This document shows, piece by piece, positions 34,337 through 45,132 of a stretch of 64,000 nucleotides of DNA. The stretch spans positions 1-64,000 of the forward strand of contig CM062380.1 of the NCBI GenBank assembly GCA_031310005.1, in the 5' to 3' direction. The notes below the pieces were generated by a model. The model saw only the letters and a list, made by a program, of their open reading frames with translations. It ran no database searches and was not told where the DNA came from. Origin of the DNA: Dactylellina haptotyla. Lineage: Eukaryota; Ascomycota; Orbiliomycetes; Orbiliales; Orbiliaceae. The position numbers and the translations under genes are program-made. Position 1 is the first letter of the stretch; every line of letters begins with the position of its first letter.

Positions 34337-34834
34337 ACGGTGATATCTATTTCCAACAAACGAGTTAGCGTTATTGAAAACACCCCCTTACCAAGGTTAT
34401 ACGTAAGCTCCCAATTAGAATGGGCTTGGCCTTTATGAAACCAAAAATATCTGAACGAAAACGTCGCAAGCTGTACCCACTTACAGTCTCAAGCTGCTCA
34501 ACACTTTTCGGCCGGCGGGTATAATATGTACGCACCTGGGATTGGAATTGCTCTAGAAAATATTTAATTCGTCATCAGGATTAAAGAGCGATTTACTCTG
34601 TTGCTACCAATATTGATGCCCAATCCTAGTTTCAGAACACATAGTTTGACACATATCGCGTATATCGTACTCGAAGCTGCCCATGCCTAGCTGGGTTGTT
34701 TTGAAAAGGAGTGTTCATCTTATTATTTAAAGGCAACCTTTACGCATTGATATCTACCCCACAGCGGTCTCCGAAATTTGAAGTGGCGGTGGTATTTTGG
34801 TGGATATTGGAGTTTTAGTGGCTCATCAGAGTTC
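34337..34834. other. intergenic
   Basis: About 500 bases between the RTA1 promoter repeat and the 3' end of the Zn2Cys6 gene (both genes on the minus strand). No coding signal or other structure is seen. Confidence 0.5.
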
Positions 34835-36085
34835 TTACGCACCATTCAAGACCGCACATGGCCAGACCATCCAATCGCTCCAATACGAACCAAGATATCT
34901 GCTTATTGACTCTACCAGAATTCGACCAGAATCACCAAAAACCCAAAAATCGCGATGATAGTGCAAGAAGACTGCCCAGTGAGCGAGAATGACTAGAGCC
35001 TCCGGCCTTCTTTTCTTTAACAACTGTAGGAAATCAGAGGATATGAGAACGGGCCAGGCCATCACTACGTGCAGATGAAGCGCTTTTTGGAGGCTACGCC
35101 GCTGCCTAATAGTCCATTCAATTCGCTGCACAGCATCGCGGCATGCGTTTAATGTTGTAGCGCCGAGATCGTCGCTAGAGGCCTCAAGAAGCGCCATTAG
35201 AGAACTACACTCGTTAACAGAGGCCTCCGAATGCGAAGATCCGGTTTCAAAATTTATAATCGGGTTAAAAATATGCTGCAGCTCCGTCTCCTTGATGACG
35301 TGCCAGCTTTGGGAGGTGATAGCGCGTACACCACGATGCAGGGTAATGAACTGAATGAACATGTCAAGGAAGTCGGTGAAGTCCTTGTGTAAAGATGCAG
35401 CGTCGAAAAGAGTGTGAAGACCGAGAAAACCAGAAAACAAAAACATGGCCATACAGTTCTCCGCACTAACGGTGGGGCGAGTTGTATTGAAGACCATCAA
35501 GGCTCGAGTCTGGAGCTGCGCCGCCTGATGCTCGTAACGCTTTCGTTCGGTTGTGTCTAATGTGACCGTGCTCAAATGAAGTGCGGAGAGGGCGAGCAGT
35601 TCATCCATCAGATATGGTTCGGAGACGGCATATTTTATCAGTATGTCGGCCCAACGCGAGGCATCTGCTTGAATTGGTAATGATTCGGATGCGCCGAATT
35701 TTAGCACCTGGGTCTCGAGATGATGGAATAACTCGAAATGGGACAGGTCGTAGACACGCGCCGGCAAATCCTCTATTTGAGATTGAGAACCAATATCTAT
35801 ACTGAGCGGTCCGATTGTCCCTAGGCTAGCGGGCGAAGACGCCGCTGAGCCGGATGATATAGTCGGAGCTATAGACGATATACCGGAGGTATTAGGCTGG
35901 CGTGGCGTAACCCCGTTGATGAAAGAACAACCGCGATCGGTAGAGGAACAGTTGCCGCAGACAGGACGGATTTCATCACATTTCGTATGGCGTTGTTTAC
36001 ATTGGACGCATCCGTTCCGGGATTTGCGATGAGACCGGCGGGTTGCCGTGCTATTGGACCTTGAACCAGATTCGTTTGTGGCCAT
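34835..36085 (-). CDS. Zn2Cys6 fungal-type transcription factor
   Basis: Intronless, 416 residues. After a Ser/Thr/Arg-rich start, the binuclear zinc cluster has Cys at about 26, 29, 36, 43, 46 and 53 (CVQCKQRHTKC, then VCGNC and GC), preceded by the basic RRSHRKSRNG. A Ser/Pro/Gly-rich linker follows, then from about residue 110 a helical region (LFHHLETQVLKFG and LLALSALHLST) that fits the fungal_trans_2-like middle region. The layout, short with the zinc knuckle at the very N-terminus after RKSRNGC, resembles the Upc2-type or other C6 regulators of membrane and metabolic genes. That is a resemblance only. It is a nuclear DNA-binding regulator and may control one of the adjacent genes. Confidence 0.9.
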   Translation of the reverse strand: MATNESGSRSNSTATRRSHRKSRNGCVQCKQRHTKCDEIRPVCGNCSSTDRGCSFINGVTPRQPNTSGISSIAPTISSGSAASSPASLGTIGPLSIDIGSQSQIEDLPARVYDLSHFELFHHLETQVLKFGASESLPIQADASRWADILIKYAVSEPYLMDELLALSALHLSTVTLDTTERKRYEHQAAQLQTRALMVFNTTRPTVSAENCMAMFLFSGFLGLHTLFDAASLHKDFTDFLDMFIQFITLHRGVRAITSQSWHVIKETELQHIFNPIINFETGSSHSEASVNECSSLMALLEASSDDLGATTLNACRDAVQRIEWTIRQRRSLQKALHLHVVMAWPVLISSDFLQLLKKRRPEALVILAHWAVFLHYHRDFWVFGDSGRILVESISRYLGSYWSDWMVWPCAVLNGA

Positions 36086-36752
36086 CTTGCGTAAAGAGGT
36101 AACGAATACGGATCAATACGGTGAGTAATTTGGTTGTCAGACTAATTCGGTGCGGTTTACGTCTCAGCTGTCCTTGACAAACGCTATCAAGGTCAACAAC
36201 TCCTGAACGCCCAGCACTCATATTCACAACACTTGGTATAATATCATGCGTAACCCGGCAACGAAAACATCTGGTTGGGGTTTCTCGCCTAGCCTAGGCT
36301 TATAGATTTTGCTAGTGATTATATACTATGCAATGAAGAATAATAGTATTGTCTAATTTAAGTGGATGTTTAAATGGCATTTATTACCGATTCACATGCT
36401 ATAGGGCAGGCCGTAGCGAGTGTGTATATCTGGTCGCTAACCTAGAGCATATAAAACAAGGACTAGAACTTCTTGAACGTAGAGGATATCCCAGACTGTT
36501 AGTATAGAATACGATGATATGCTGCAATGCAGCACTGGATTGATACACTGTGTTGCCAGGCTTATAATTGTGTTGCTGGTACGAGTGCATTCGTGTTGAA
36601 CGCATGTGGCTGCAATTGCTGTGGGAGCGAGATAACACGGAAATTTGTGTCCATTCCATTGAACTCGAACGCCCATATTGCGACTAGCAGTTAAATAGTT
36701 AACTTTCCGATCATTTGATCAAGTAATTGTCAGATTCCATATTACCATCAAG
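36086..36752. other. divergent promoter region between Zn2Cys6 and severin-like genes
   Basis: About 670 bases separate two divergently transcribed genes. Small frames on the minus strand at 36399-36676 carry no motif. Just upstream of 36753 the sequence is AT-richer, ending in a favourable ATCAAGATG start context. Confidence 0.5.
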
Positions 36753-37907
36753 ATGCCTCCAAATAACGGCCTCGTTCACCTCAAAGAATACGATATCGAA
36801 GATAGCAATGTGGAGTTGATTGGCACCGACATTGACCACAAGGTCAAGTACAACTCGGCGTTAGCGGAACCTGCATGGAATGACGGGCGGGTAGGTGTAA
36901 CCCCCGGTTTGAGGGTCTGGCAGGTCGAGAATTTTGAAGTCGTTCCTCTGCCGATGAACCAGATGGGAACGTTCTTTGATGGTGACAGCTATATCGTTCT
37001 ACACTCTTACCAGGTTGGCCCTCAGAGCAACCCCAGGCTTGGCCATGACATCTTCTTTTGGCTCGGTGCTCACACGTCACAAGATGAGGCTGGCGTGGCC
37101 GCCTACAAGACGGTCGAGTTGGATGAATTCCTCAACGGAACCGCGACGCAGCATCGGGAGACGCAAGCTGAGCCTAGCGATGCCTTCATGGCACTGTTCC
37201 CCCGCATGACTATTCGACGCGGCGGCGTAGCCTCGGGCTTCCGCCATGTCGAGGAAACTGTCAAGCCAGATGTCAAGACACTCCTCCGCGTGTTCAAACC
37301 CGATGGTGGCTCTGTTATTGTTCATGAAGTCGAACCTTCTGCAGCCAGTTTAGATGAGGGTGATGTTTTCATCCTCGATCGTGGCGACAAGATCTACGTC
37401 TGGCAGGGTAAAAATTGTTCGCCTATGGAGAAAGCGAAAGCCGCCCAGGTTGTGCACGATATGACGCTTGCAAAGCATGTGGAGGTGGAAGTGCTGTCAC
37501 AGCTAGACTCTGGATCCTACCGTGTCATCAAAGAGCTTGGGGACGAATCCGATGCTCGGTCTTTCCACCACGTGCGTCCGTTAGGCTCATCTCGTCCAGC
37601 GCAACCTCGCCGCCTCTTGCGCCTCAGCGATGCGTCTGGCCAGCTCCGCTTCGATCTTATCAAAGATGGCAATATCTCGACCGCTGACCTAGACGGAAGC
37701 GACGTCTTCGTCTTTGACAACGCCGGGCGTGAGATTTGGGTATGGGAAGGTATGGGGGCGAGCCAAGCGGAAAGGGCTTCCTGGCTCAAAGTCGCACAAG
37801 CCTACGTTCGCCAGCTGCCAGGTGTAAGCCACGCCAATCAAATCCCCATAGCAAAGGTCAAACAGGGCTCAGAGAGTCCAGGCTTTTTACAGGCGGTACA
37901 TGTATAG
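36753..37907 (+). CDS. severin/fragmin-type actin-binding protein with three gelsolin repeats
   Basis: Intronless, 384 residues, close to the usual length of severin and fragmin (about 360-380). Gelsolin repeat 1 spans about residues 45-150 with LRVWQVENFEVVPLP, GTFFDGDSYIVLHSY and DIFFWLGAHTSQDEAGVAAY, the standard G1 actin- and Ca-binding framework. Repeat 2 (about 175-280) has LLRVFKPDGGSVIVHEV and GDVFILDRGDKIYVWQGKN. Repeat 3 (about 285-380) has LDGSDVFVFDNAGREIWVWEG. Such proteins sever and cap actin filaments in a Ca-dependent way in the cytoplasm. The family is best known from slime moulds and animals but occurs in filamentous fungi. The gene is visibly more GC-rich than most neighbours and lacks introns in a window where most genes have them. 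Confidence 0.92.
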   Translation: MPPNNGLVHLKEYDIEDSNVELIGTDIDHKVKYNSALAEPAWNDGRVGVTPGLRVWQVENFEVVPLPMNQMGTFFDGDSYIVLHSYQVGPQSNPRLGHDIFFWLGAHTSQDEAGVAAYKTVELDEFLNGTATQHRETQAEPSDAFMALFPRMTIRRGGVASGFRHVEETVKPDVKTLLRVFKPDGGSVIVHEVEPSAASLDEGDVFILDRGDKIYVWQGKNCSPMEKAKAAQVVHDMTLAKHVEVEVLSQLDSGSYRVIKELGDESDARSFHHVRPLGSSRPAQPRRLLRLSDASGQLRFDLIKDGNISTADLDGSDVFVFDNAGREIWVWEGMGASQAERASWLKVAQAYVRQLPGVSHANQIPIAKVKQGSESPGFLQAVHV

Positions 37908-38115
37908 GCCCTTGTTAAATTATCCTTGGGGTTAACGTTGCAACTTTTATCACATACTACATGTACTAGATATCTTTTAATAAAAGAAATTCTATTCCGT
38001 ACCCCTCTATATTTCCGCTAGATAACACAATTTATATGCAATTTGGTACAATTCAGTGCCTGAATTAAAAACCTCCTACGCCATAAAGCCCTCTATTTTC
38101 AAACCACCTCTATAT

Positions 38116-39621
38116 CTACCAACGTCTAGCACGTTTATATCCGTCGTCACCGTATCCATCGTCACCGTATCCATCATCCACACTCTCGGGGGTTGGTGCC
38201 GCGGTTGGCGATGTGACGACGACTGTGTCAGTCCATTCACCAGTAACGGTAGCGGTACCTGCCTCAGGCCCTGGAGTAGTGGTAGTGATGATATCCTTGG
38301 TCTTGGTAATGACCAAAGTATCAGTGACCTCGCCGGTGACGGTGGCAGTTCCTGGAGATGGTCCCGGAGTAGTCGTGGTGACGGTTACCTTACCCAAAGT
38401 AACGACAACGACGTCAGTTCCTGGCATCGTGGTGATAGTCTCGGTACCTGGGGCGGTTCCCTGGGTGGTGGAGGTGATGGTGACTCTTGGCGTGGTGACA
38501 ACGACGACATCAGTTCCTGGGTTGGTGGTGATAGTAGTAGTTCCGGGAACCTTTCCTTCTTCGGTAGAAGTGACGGTGACTCTTGGCGTGGTGACAACGA
38601 CGACGTCAGTTCCGGGGTTGGTGGTGATAGTAGTAGTTCCTGGAGCGGTTCCCTCAGTGGTAGAGGTGACGGTGACTCTCGGGGTGGTGACGACAACGAC
38701 ATCAGTTCCTGGCATCGTGGTGATGGTAGTGGTTCCTGGAGCGGTTCCCTCAGTGGTGGAGGTGACGGTAATCTTCGGAGTGGTGACCACGACGACATCA
38801 GTTCCTGGGTTGGTGGTGATGGTGGTGGTACCTGGTTCGATTCCCTCAGTGGTGGTGAAAACGGTCTCCTTTGGTGTTGTAACCACGACGGTGGCGGTAC
38901 CACTGTTGGTGACATCTTCACCCTGGTCATCAGTAGGGTAGATAGTGGTCGTACCAGCCTTTGGTCCAGGGGTGGTGGTGGTGACCACGGCCTGGGTCTT
39001 GGGCAAGAGCTTGCTGCAGGTCTTGATGACGGTGACAGTAGTTGGGCCGTCAATGGTGGAGTAACCGTCAGTTGGTCCTGGGGTGGTAATAGTGACGGTA
39101 GTCTTAACCTTTGGCATGAGCTTGCTGCAAGTCTTGATAACAGTGACAGTCCTTGGACCAGGGATAGTGGAGTATCCGTCAACTGGACCCGGAGTGGTGA
39201 CCGTAACGGTGACCTTTGGCAACAGTTTGCTGCAGGTCTTAATAACAGTAACAGTACGAGGTCCTGGGATGGTGGAGTATCCGTCAACTGGGCCTGGGGT
39301 AGTAACCGTAACGGTCGTCTTCGGCAACAATTTGCTGCAAGTCTTGATGACGGTAACAGTCTTGGGGCCAACGATAGTAGAGTAGCCATCAGTGGGACCG
39401 GGGGTGGTGATGGTCACAGTAGTCTTGGGCAAAAGTTTGCTGCAAGTCTTGATAACAGTAACGGTCTTAGAACCCACAATGGTGGAATATCCATCAGTTG
39501 GGCCAGGGGTGGTGATCGTGACGGTCGTTCTTGTGCAGGTGGTCTTAGCCGGTGCTGGGGCGCCGTAAACCGTAGCGGCCATAAGGACTGCCGCGGAGGC
39601 AATCAAGTTTGTAAAACGCAT
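38116..39621 (-). CDS. secreted tandem-repeat Thr/Val-rich protein
   Basis: Intronless, 501 residues. Residues 1-20 are a signal peptide (cut near VYGAPAPA). The mature protein is two blocks of tandem repeats. The first has five copies of a unit of about 35 residues built as TVTITTPGPTDGYSTI plus KTVTVIKTCSKLLPK, each with one Cys. The second has five copies of a unit of about 33 residues built as EGTAPGTTTITTNPGTDVVV plus VTTPRVTVTS. A short acidic/basic tail with three DDGY(G) units ends in KRARRW. No GPI signal is seen. Regular beta-rich, O-glycosylated repeats suggest a wall or extracellular-matrix protein, possibly adhesive. The function is unknown. Because the repeats are biased in codon content, long open frames also exist on the opposite strand (38056-39690); these are considered shadows. 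Confidence 0.8.
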   Translation of the reverse strand: MRFTNLIASAAVLMAATVYGAPAPAKTTCTRTTVTITTPGPTDGYSTIVGSKTVTVIKTCSKLLPKTTVTITTPGPTDGYSTIVGPKTVTVIKTCSKLLPKTTVTVTTPGPVDGYSTIPGPRTVTVIKTCSKLLPKVTVTVTTPGPVDGYSTIPGPRTVTVIKTCSKLMPKVKTTVTITTPGPTDGYSTIDGPTTVTVIKTCSKLLPKTQAVVTTTTPGPKAGTTTIYPTDDQGEDVTNSGTATVVVTTPKETVFTTTEGIEPGTTTITTNPGTDVVVVTTPKITVTSTTEGTAPGTTTITTMPGTDVVVVTTPRVTVTSTTEGTAPGTTTITTNPGTDVVVVTTPRVTVTSTEEGKVPGTTTITTNPGTDVVVVTTPRVTITSTTQGTAPGTETITTMPGTDVVVVTLGKVTVTTTTPGPSPGTATVTGEVTDTLVITKTKDIITTTTPGPEAGTATVTGEWTDTVVVTSPTAAPTPESVDDGYGDDGYGDDGYKRARRW

Positions 39622-41374
39622 GATGAAGAATCTTATTCTCTAATGAATGTCGTTAATTCGGAAGTCTACCCCAAAGCAGAATCTCGATGAGTGATCAGAA
39701 TGGAAAACGGTAAAGGAGTGATGGACTGCAGTTTGACACCGCGAAATGAGAGACGTTAAGAAAATGAATGAATGACAATCGTCGATGCGATGAGCATGCT
39801 GAGAAGAAAAAAACAATAGCAGGTGTGTATCCACGCCTTTATATATCCAAAGAGGCGGTACAGCCCCATCTGTAGATTCCTCATAGGTGACAGTCCTATA
39901 GTCAGCGAACGTCGAAAACGAAGCGTAGTTAGCGAATGTTGGACTGGAGTTCCTGGTTTACAATACCTCCTCTCGCCAAGAATGGCTTGTTTATTCCGGG
40001 AAACCCAAAAAGAACCCCGATCTACGAACCAAAACTGATGGTTTCTTTCGTTCTATCGCTTAAGTATGCCAGTCGCGGCAGCGTCTGCATGTATTCGCAT
40101 TTGGTTTATCAATTCGGATACTAGTGCGTTGTTCGCCCAGGTATTCAACCTTCGATCTCGGATAACGATTTGGGCTAGACCTGATCAAGGTTCGCGTTCC
40201 GGGTTCTGATAACAGCTGTTAACTAACTGGCCCGCTCCATTCGGCCTGCCGGGTGGATCGTGCGTTCGAATATTCGTAACATTCCTGTATGTTGGTTACA
40301 TGGCTACTTGTCCTTCACACTAGGCCTCGTTCACGCTTTAGCTTCTTGATAGCTGTTACAACTCCTCATGCCTGCGTGGCTGGTTGTGTTGCGGACCCGG
40401 TTAGCCCTCAAGGCCTCATGGTGATCCTTACCATTGGTGCAACCCATTGTTTTTATGATATAGTTACCCACCACCTCTCCTTCGCCCAAACGTAGCACCC
40501 ATGCGATAATAGCACTATTTCGGGTGCATGCACGAATCCTTTGGCATCCCGAGGCCCTCATCGACTGAACTTTCCTCCTAGATTCTATCAAAATCTACGC
40601 GGGATAACCCTGCCTCACTTCCAAGCGCATCGATAAGACCAGCTTACAAGGTTACATCTAAGTCCTAGACTATGACACTTAAATTCCCAACCCGTAATTC
40701 AAAAGCCCTAAAAATTCATCTCACAACGTCGGATCCGAGAAGGGGTGATTATAGCACCTAGAAGTGATTACTACCCTTTCGGTAGCGGAACCAGTTGACA
40801 CAGCGGTAAAGTGCCTCCCATTTCGTAACTTCCAAGATCTTATCCACCGGCAGGCTCGCCAGAACAGTCGGAACTGTCACGTTTTCCGCTTAAAGCACCA
40901 AAGTTGCATTCAACGGGCCCCGATCCAGTTTCGATACCTAATAAACTGGTTGGCCATTTAGAGTTTAAATTTTCGGTTTGGTAGGACTTTCTATTAACAA
41001 AACTTTGACATTTTGATAAATTCTCGATTACCGACTCTTCGAAAACAGCCATCTACTACTCCTACTTATCATAGTGGACCTTCTTTCCTATCTCTAGATT
41101 TTAGATACTATTAATAGAACTCTATTGCTCCGGAATCGTCCACGAAACAAAGAAATTCTCACATAGGAACACATCAACCGCTCGGACCACTTCGGTTTTC
41201 GGTACTTTGGAGCGGTATACTTATACCAGCCACTTCCCTAACTTTTAACCCATACAATTTTTGGGTGAGATGCATTACTCGTAAACACCATACTAATACA
41301 AGAACACCAAAGATGCTTATAACTTTTGAAAACTAGAGCTTTTCCTCCCCAATACAAGCTGCTGCATGAACGAC
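39622..41374. other. intergenic
   Basis: About 1.75 kb. The left part is the promoter region of the tandem-repeat protein gene, with CT-rich stretches on the minus strand. Remaining frames are shorter than 90 codons without motifs. I see no gene. Confidence 0.45.
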
Positions 41375-43699
41375 TCAATTTGAGCCATTTTGGATCTTGC
41401 TAAATCTCCCTGGGACGCCTCCGTTACGACCATTACGTGTCTTCGGTTTCTTCAATTGTTCAGCATTGGAAACGCCACCCCGCTTTCGCCGTGTTACCTT
41501 CGACCTAAACCTTGGGTTTCCAAACTTTGTTTTCTGTTTTGTGTCAGCCGGGAAAGTCACCGGGTTATTGGTAACTCCGACTTTGAGTGTGGATAGCTTC
41601 GTGACATCGACAACATTTCCACCCTGTAATGCGTTAAAATCGATTATGAATTCAAAGATGGTGGGAAAGCTTACATTCAAGCAACCCCATACTAAATTCT
41701 GTTCTAGGTAGTTGTCAATGTCATCCTCCGAGTCATTAATTCTGTCCCCTAGCGCCGGGTTAAGCGGAATTGTAGCTGTTACTAGCTTGGACGGCATGGT
41801 CATGCCTTGGCCATTGAGAACTGTCAAGAGTCCAATCTTCTGATCCACCCATTGGTCGGGGTCCTGTGGGATAGGTCCTAGGAAGAAGTAAATCGAAAAG
41901 GTATCTTGAAGTTCAGATTGATCAACAACAACGTTGATATCCCACTCGAGCACAGTCTGCTCTTCGTAACGCTTATGCTTGCGACTTGCAACCTTCGCTT
42001 TGTATAGGGTGTTAATTTGCGAAGTAGCGAAGCTATCCAATTGGGACGCTGAAGATGTTTGATAGCTACAAGGAACCTCGGGGAAGCCATAATTGTACCT
42101 CCAAATACTTGCCGCGGAAGAAACATCCACAGAGGTCCACCAGTTTCCGGCGGCGTTCGTAAAGGGATACAGCTGCGTGTTCACGTCATCTGTTGGTGGG
42201 TTGGGTCTCGCAAATGTGTCGACACCAGAGGCAGGTCTGATGCCCAACCCAGGGTTAGCGGCTTGCCAAATGGCAAAGAGACGGTCGATATTGTTGTGAT
42301 GGAGCCTTGAGAATATTTTTAGCATATTTCAATCTCAAACTCCACCTGAAGCTTTAAATACCAGAAAATTGGGTCGAAAGCGCTGTAAGTCAAGTACGAC
42401 ATGTGACCGTAGTTTCCACCAACTGCAACGTGGACATTATTATGAATACCTTCAACCGCGCTTGAAAAGTCGTTGTAGTTGCCCGTCATCATCAAAGTGT
42501 TGTAAACCTGGGTCCGTCGCCTGACCGCCGCAAGGTTAGTTGAATAGCCCACTCGAGCTACAACAGCGCAACTCACCCTTGAAATCCACTTTGCATGTTC
42601 GAATCCGCTGCCGCTTCGTTGTCAGTGAGACTGCGGCTTGCTGCACGCACCGTCCGACTGAGTTGGTTATACTAGGGCAAATTAGCAATGCTCCCGTGCA
42701 ACTCTCAAACTCGGCCATACTTACAGGACTTCCAAAACCGGTTGCTTTATTTTCAGTCGACTTGAAGTTATAGGAATATAGTGGGTTGTTGATCGTCTTT
42801 TGGCCTGTTGGGCTAAAAACACTAACTGTAGATTGTTTTATTATGGACGGAAGGTGGCTCTGCGCATCAGCAGATGCCCAATCCCAATACCTATAGCGAC
42901 CAAATTAATATAATGACCATCAATTATGATGCTGGGCTGACTAACGGGAATCGGAGCTGAGCTGCAGCAGTTACGTATTTTGATTTATTAGTCCCGGTGA
43001 ATGTGTTGGCGATGTTGATGCCGACTTGGACAACAATTTGCTAGTTATCCCACAATTAGCTTGAATACAACACAGTATAGAAGGGACCTCACCTCCAATG
43101 CTAGCATGTACGGCCGGTGCCAAGTACCGAACTAGAAGCCATTTGGTTATCATGCTGATCGTAATATTTTTTCGTCTTGTAACAGAAACGACTTGGGCTT
43201 ACAAGGACACTGCTATGTGGGCAATAACCAGTGCTCCTATCGAAATTCCCCGTTGCGCTCGGGTCCGGCCATGGTATGAAGCTATCTCCAAAGGTTAAAA
43301 ACGAACATTGTTCGTGGATTGGTAAATACTTACGGCGCACCGTGAATACCTAGTTCCCTCGGACTTAAGTCAGCACTAACATCTCTTGAGCGAAAGTGCA
43401 TGTGATGAACACTGACCTGAGAGTTGATAATAACTCCAGGGGTTGCTAGCATTATAGTTTTGGACTTCAGCTAATGCGAGGAGAAATAAATTGAAGGTGT
43501 CTGGTTGCTGCGATTGCATGATATCAATTCTCTGGCGGTTGACACAACCATTGGTAGCACCGACAATCGAGAATGTCCCTCTTTTGGAAAGATGTTGATT
43601 AATGGGGCTATCTGCTGCCGGTGCCGCGCACACTGATTCGATGGCTACACTGAATGAGAGCGCAGAAACCGCTACTTTAAACCAATTCGATAGAGCCAT
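41375..43699 (-). CDS. tyrosinase (copper monooxygenase), with signal peptide
   Basis: Nine exons: 43699-43417, 43349-43334 (16 bases), 43281-43203, 43131-43093, 43040-42946, 42890-42725, 42671-42577, 42520-42362 and 42305-41375. They total 620 codons plus stop, all phases fitting. The first 25 residues form a signal peptide. The CuA region is YQLSGIHGAPFIPWPDP, then YCPHSSVLFGTWHRPYM. YWDWAS follows. The CuB region is EGIHNNVHVAVGG and DPIFWLHHNNIDRLFAIWQ. The enzyme oxidises monophenols to o-quinones and feeds melanin-like pigment or cross-linking. The roughly 250-residue C-terminal part after CuB should fold over the active site in the latent enzyme. It ends in a very basic tail (VTRRKRGG onwards) lacking a membrane anchor. 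The secretion signal is unusual for the classic cytosolic melanin tyrosinases but matches the secreted subgroup. Confidence 0.93.
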
Positions 43700-45132
43700 A
43701 GTGGCTAAAGGAACCCCTTTCTTATACTAAGATCAATTTGAATTAAAAAAAAGCACGAGTAGAAAGAAAACCACGGGTATAAGCGATTGACAAGTTTTTC
43801 GATGTAGAGAGTGAAATGCTTGAAGCTACGGTTTCCAATATATGAAGGGTCCCTTGTGGATTTATACGTCAGCATACACGCTTCTCACCTGGTTCCGGCG
43901 ACCCCGGATTCGAGCGAAAGGGGTTCAGAAATATTACAACAAGAGGATATCTTTAGATCATTGTATTGACTTTGGCGGCGTCACCATTGTGATAGGGATC
44001 GAGGAGTTCTGCACATGTATGCACGGACATTCGGGCTCAACTCGGTGCACCATGCATGGCCATGGCGATAGCCGAGCAAGGGCAGACCCTGTTGGTGCAC
44101 AGAAATTGGCCTAAATTTCTTCCCAAACATGTGGCGTTTGGTTTGCAAAAACGTAATAGACCATGTCAGATGTGCCTCGCGTAGGAAATGCATCGCCAAG
44201 GCCTGTCTGAGATCGAGTCTAGACTATCCAACACATGCGGCCACATGTTGGCATTCGCTAATTAGCTGAACAAAGATCCCGATCGGTCAATGATGATCCT
44301 AGCACACGTTACAGAGCGGTCCGTAGCCACCTATATTGGCATCCCTGCGCAAATATCTATAATAATATGTCTCCTTTGCTTCCCGTGGATAGAGTATGAT
44401 TAGAAGAGGGGCAGAAAGGTGTTATCCGATTGTGCTTGCAAGTAAGGAGTGTAACATATGTTGGGGTTGAAATTGAAAACAGTTCCAGCATGACGAGATT
44501 GGCACAACAGGAGGAACATCTCAGGTGAGGCTGATCCAGTGTAACCTCAATCGAAATAACAACCAATTGGAGGTACTAAATGCATCGACTAATCCTTCTT
44601 ACCCCTCGGTATCAAACTCTGGGATACTGACCTGACAAGCATAGTCTGCAAACATAACGTTGGTGGGGAAGTAAGGATGGAAACTCAAAATTTGCGAAAT
44701 TATCCCTATATTTGGTTTACAACTTGACGGGTGAACTTATGGAGGGGGGATGGAACTATGCTTGAAACACTAACAGTTGTTACTTGGCCCCGAAATTCTC
44801 GTGGCAGTGCAGTTACTAAACGTCACTACGTTGTAGTAATACCATAGTTAATTTCCAATATATCTAGCGGTTTGTACCGACAGACCTGGTTCTAACCAGA
44901 ATATTGGCTGAAATTAAATTAAAATCTGATTTCAGGCTATTCTAAAATCCCTGAAGGCATTTTTATTGAGTTTTACAACTCAGCGCGACACCAGTTCAGC
45001 CACATCCAGTTGTCTAAAAGAACGTAAATACATATACCCTGATTTGTGTCAAGAAGCAAAACTCTCTATGAAGCCATTTCTACTTAAAATAGTAGTTTTT
45101 ACGTACAGAACTAGTTTCCAAATATGTCGTTC
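43700..45132. other. intergenic
   Basis: About 1.4 kb between the tyrosinase start and the 3' end of the next MFS gene (both minus). No recognisable gene. Open frames are below 95 codons. The first 200 bases are presumably the tyrosinase promoter, and GCATGGCCATGG-type palindromic words occur near 44054-44064 without obvious meaning. Confidence 0.45.

Noticed and set aside
38056-39690. 544-codon plus-strand frame (Gly/Ser/Asp-rich) and other long frames antisense to the tandem-repeat protein gene
   Set aside because: The frames arise from the repeated Thr/Val/Pro codons of the minus-strand gene, which has the signal peptide and a proper start. The antisense product has no signal, no family and simple-sequence composition.
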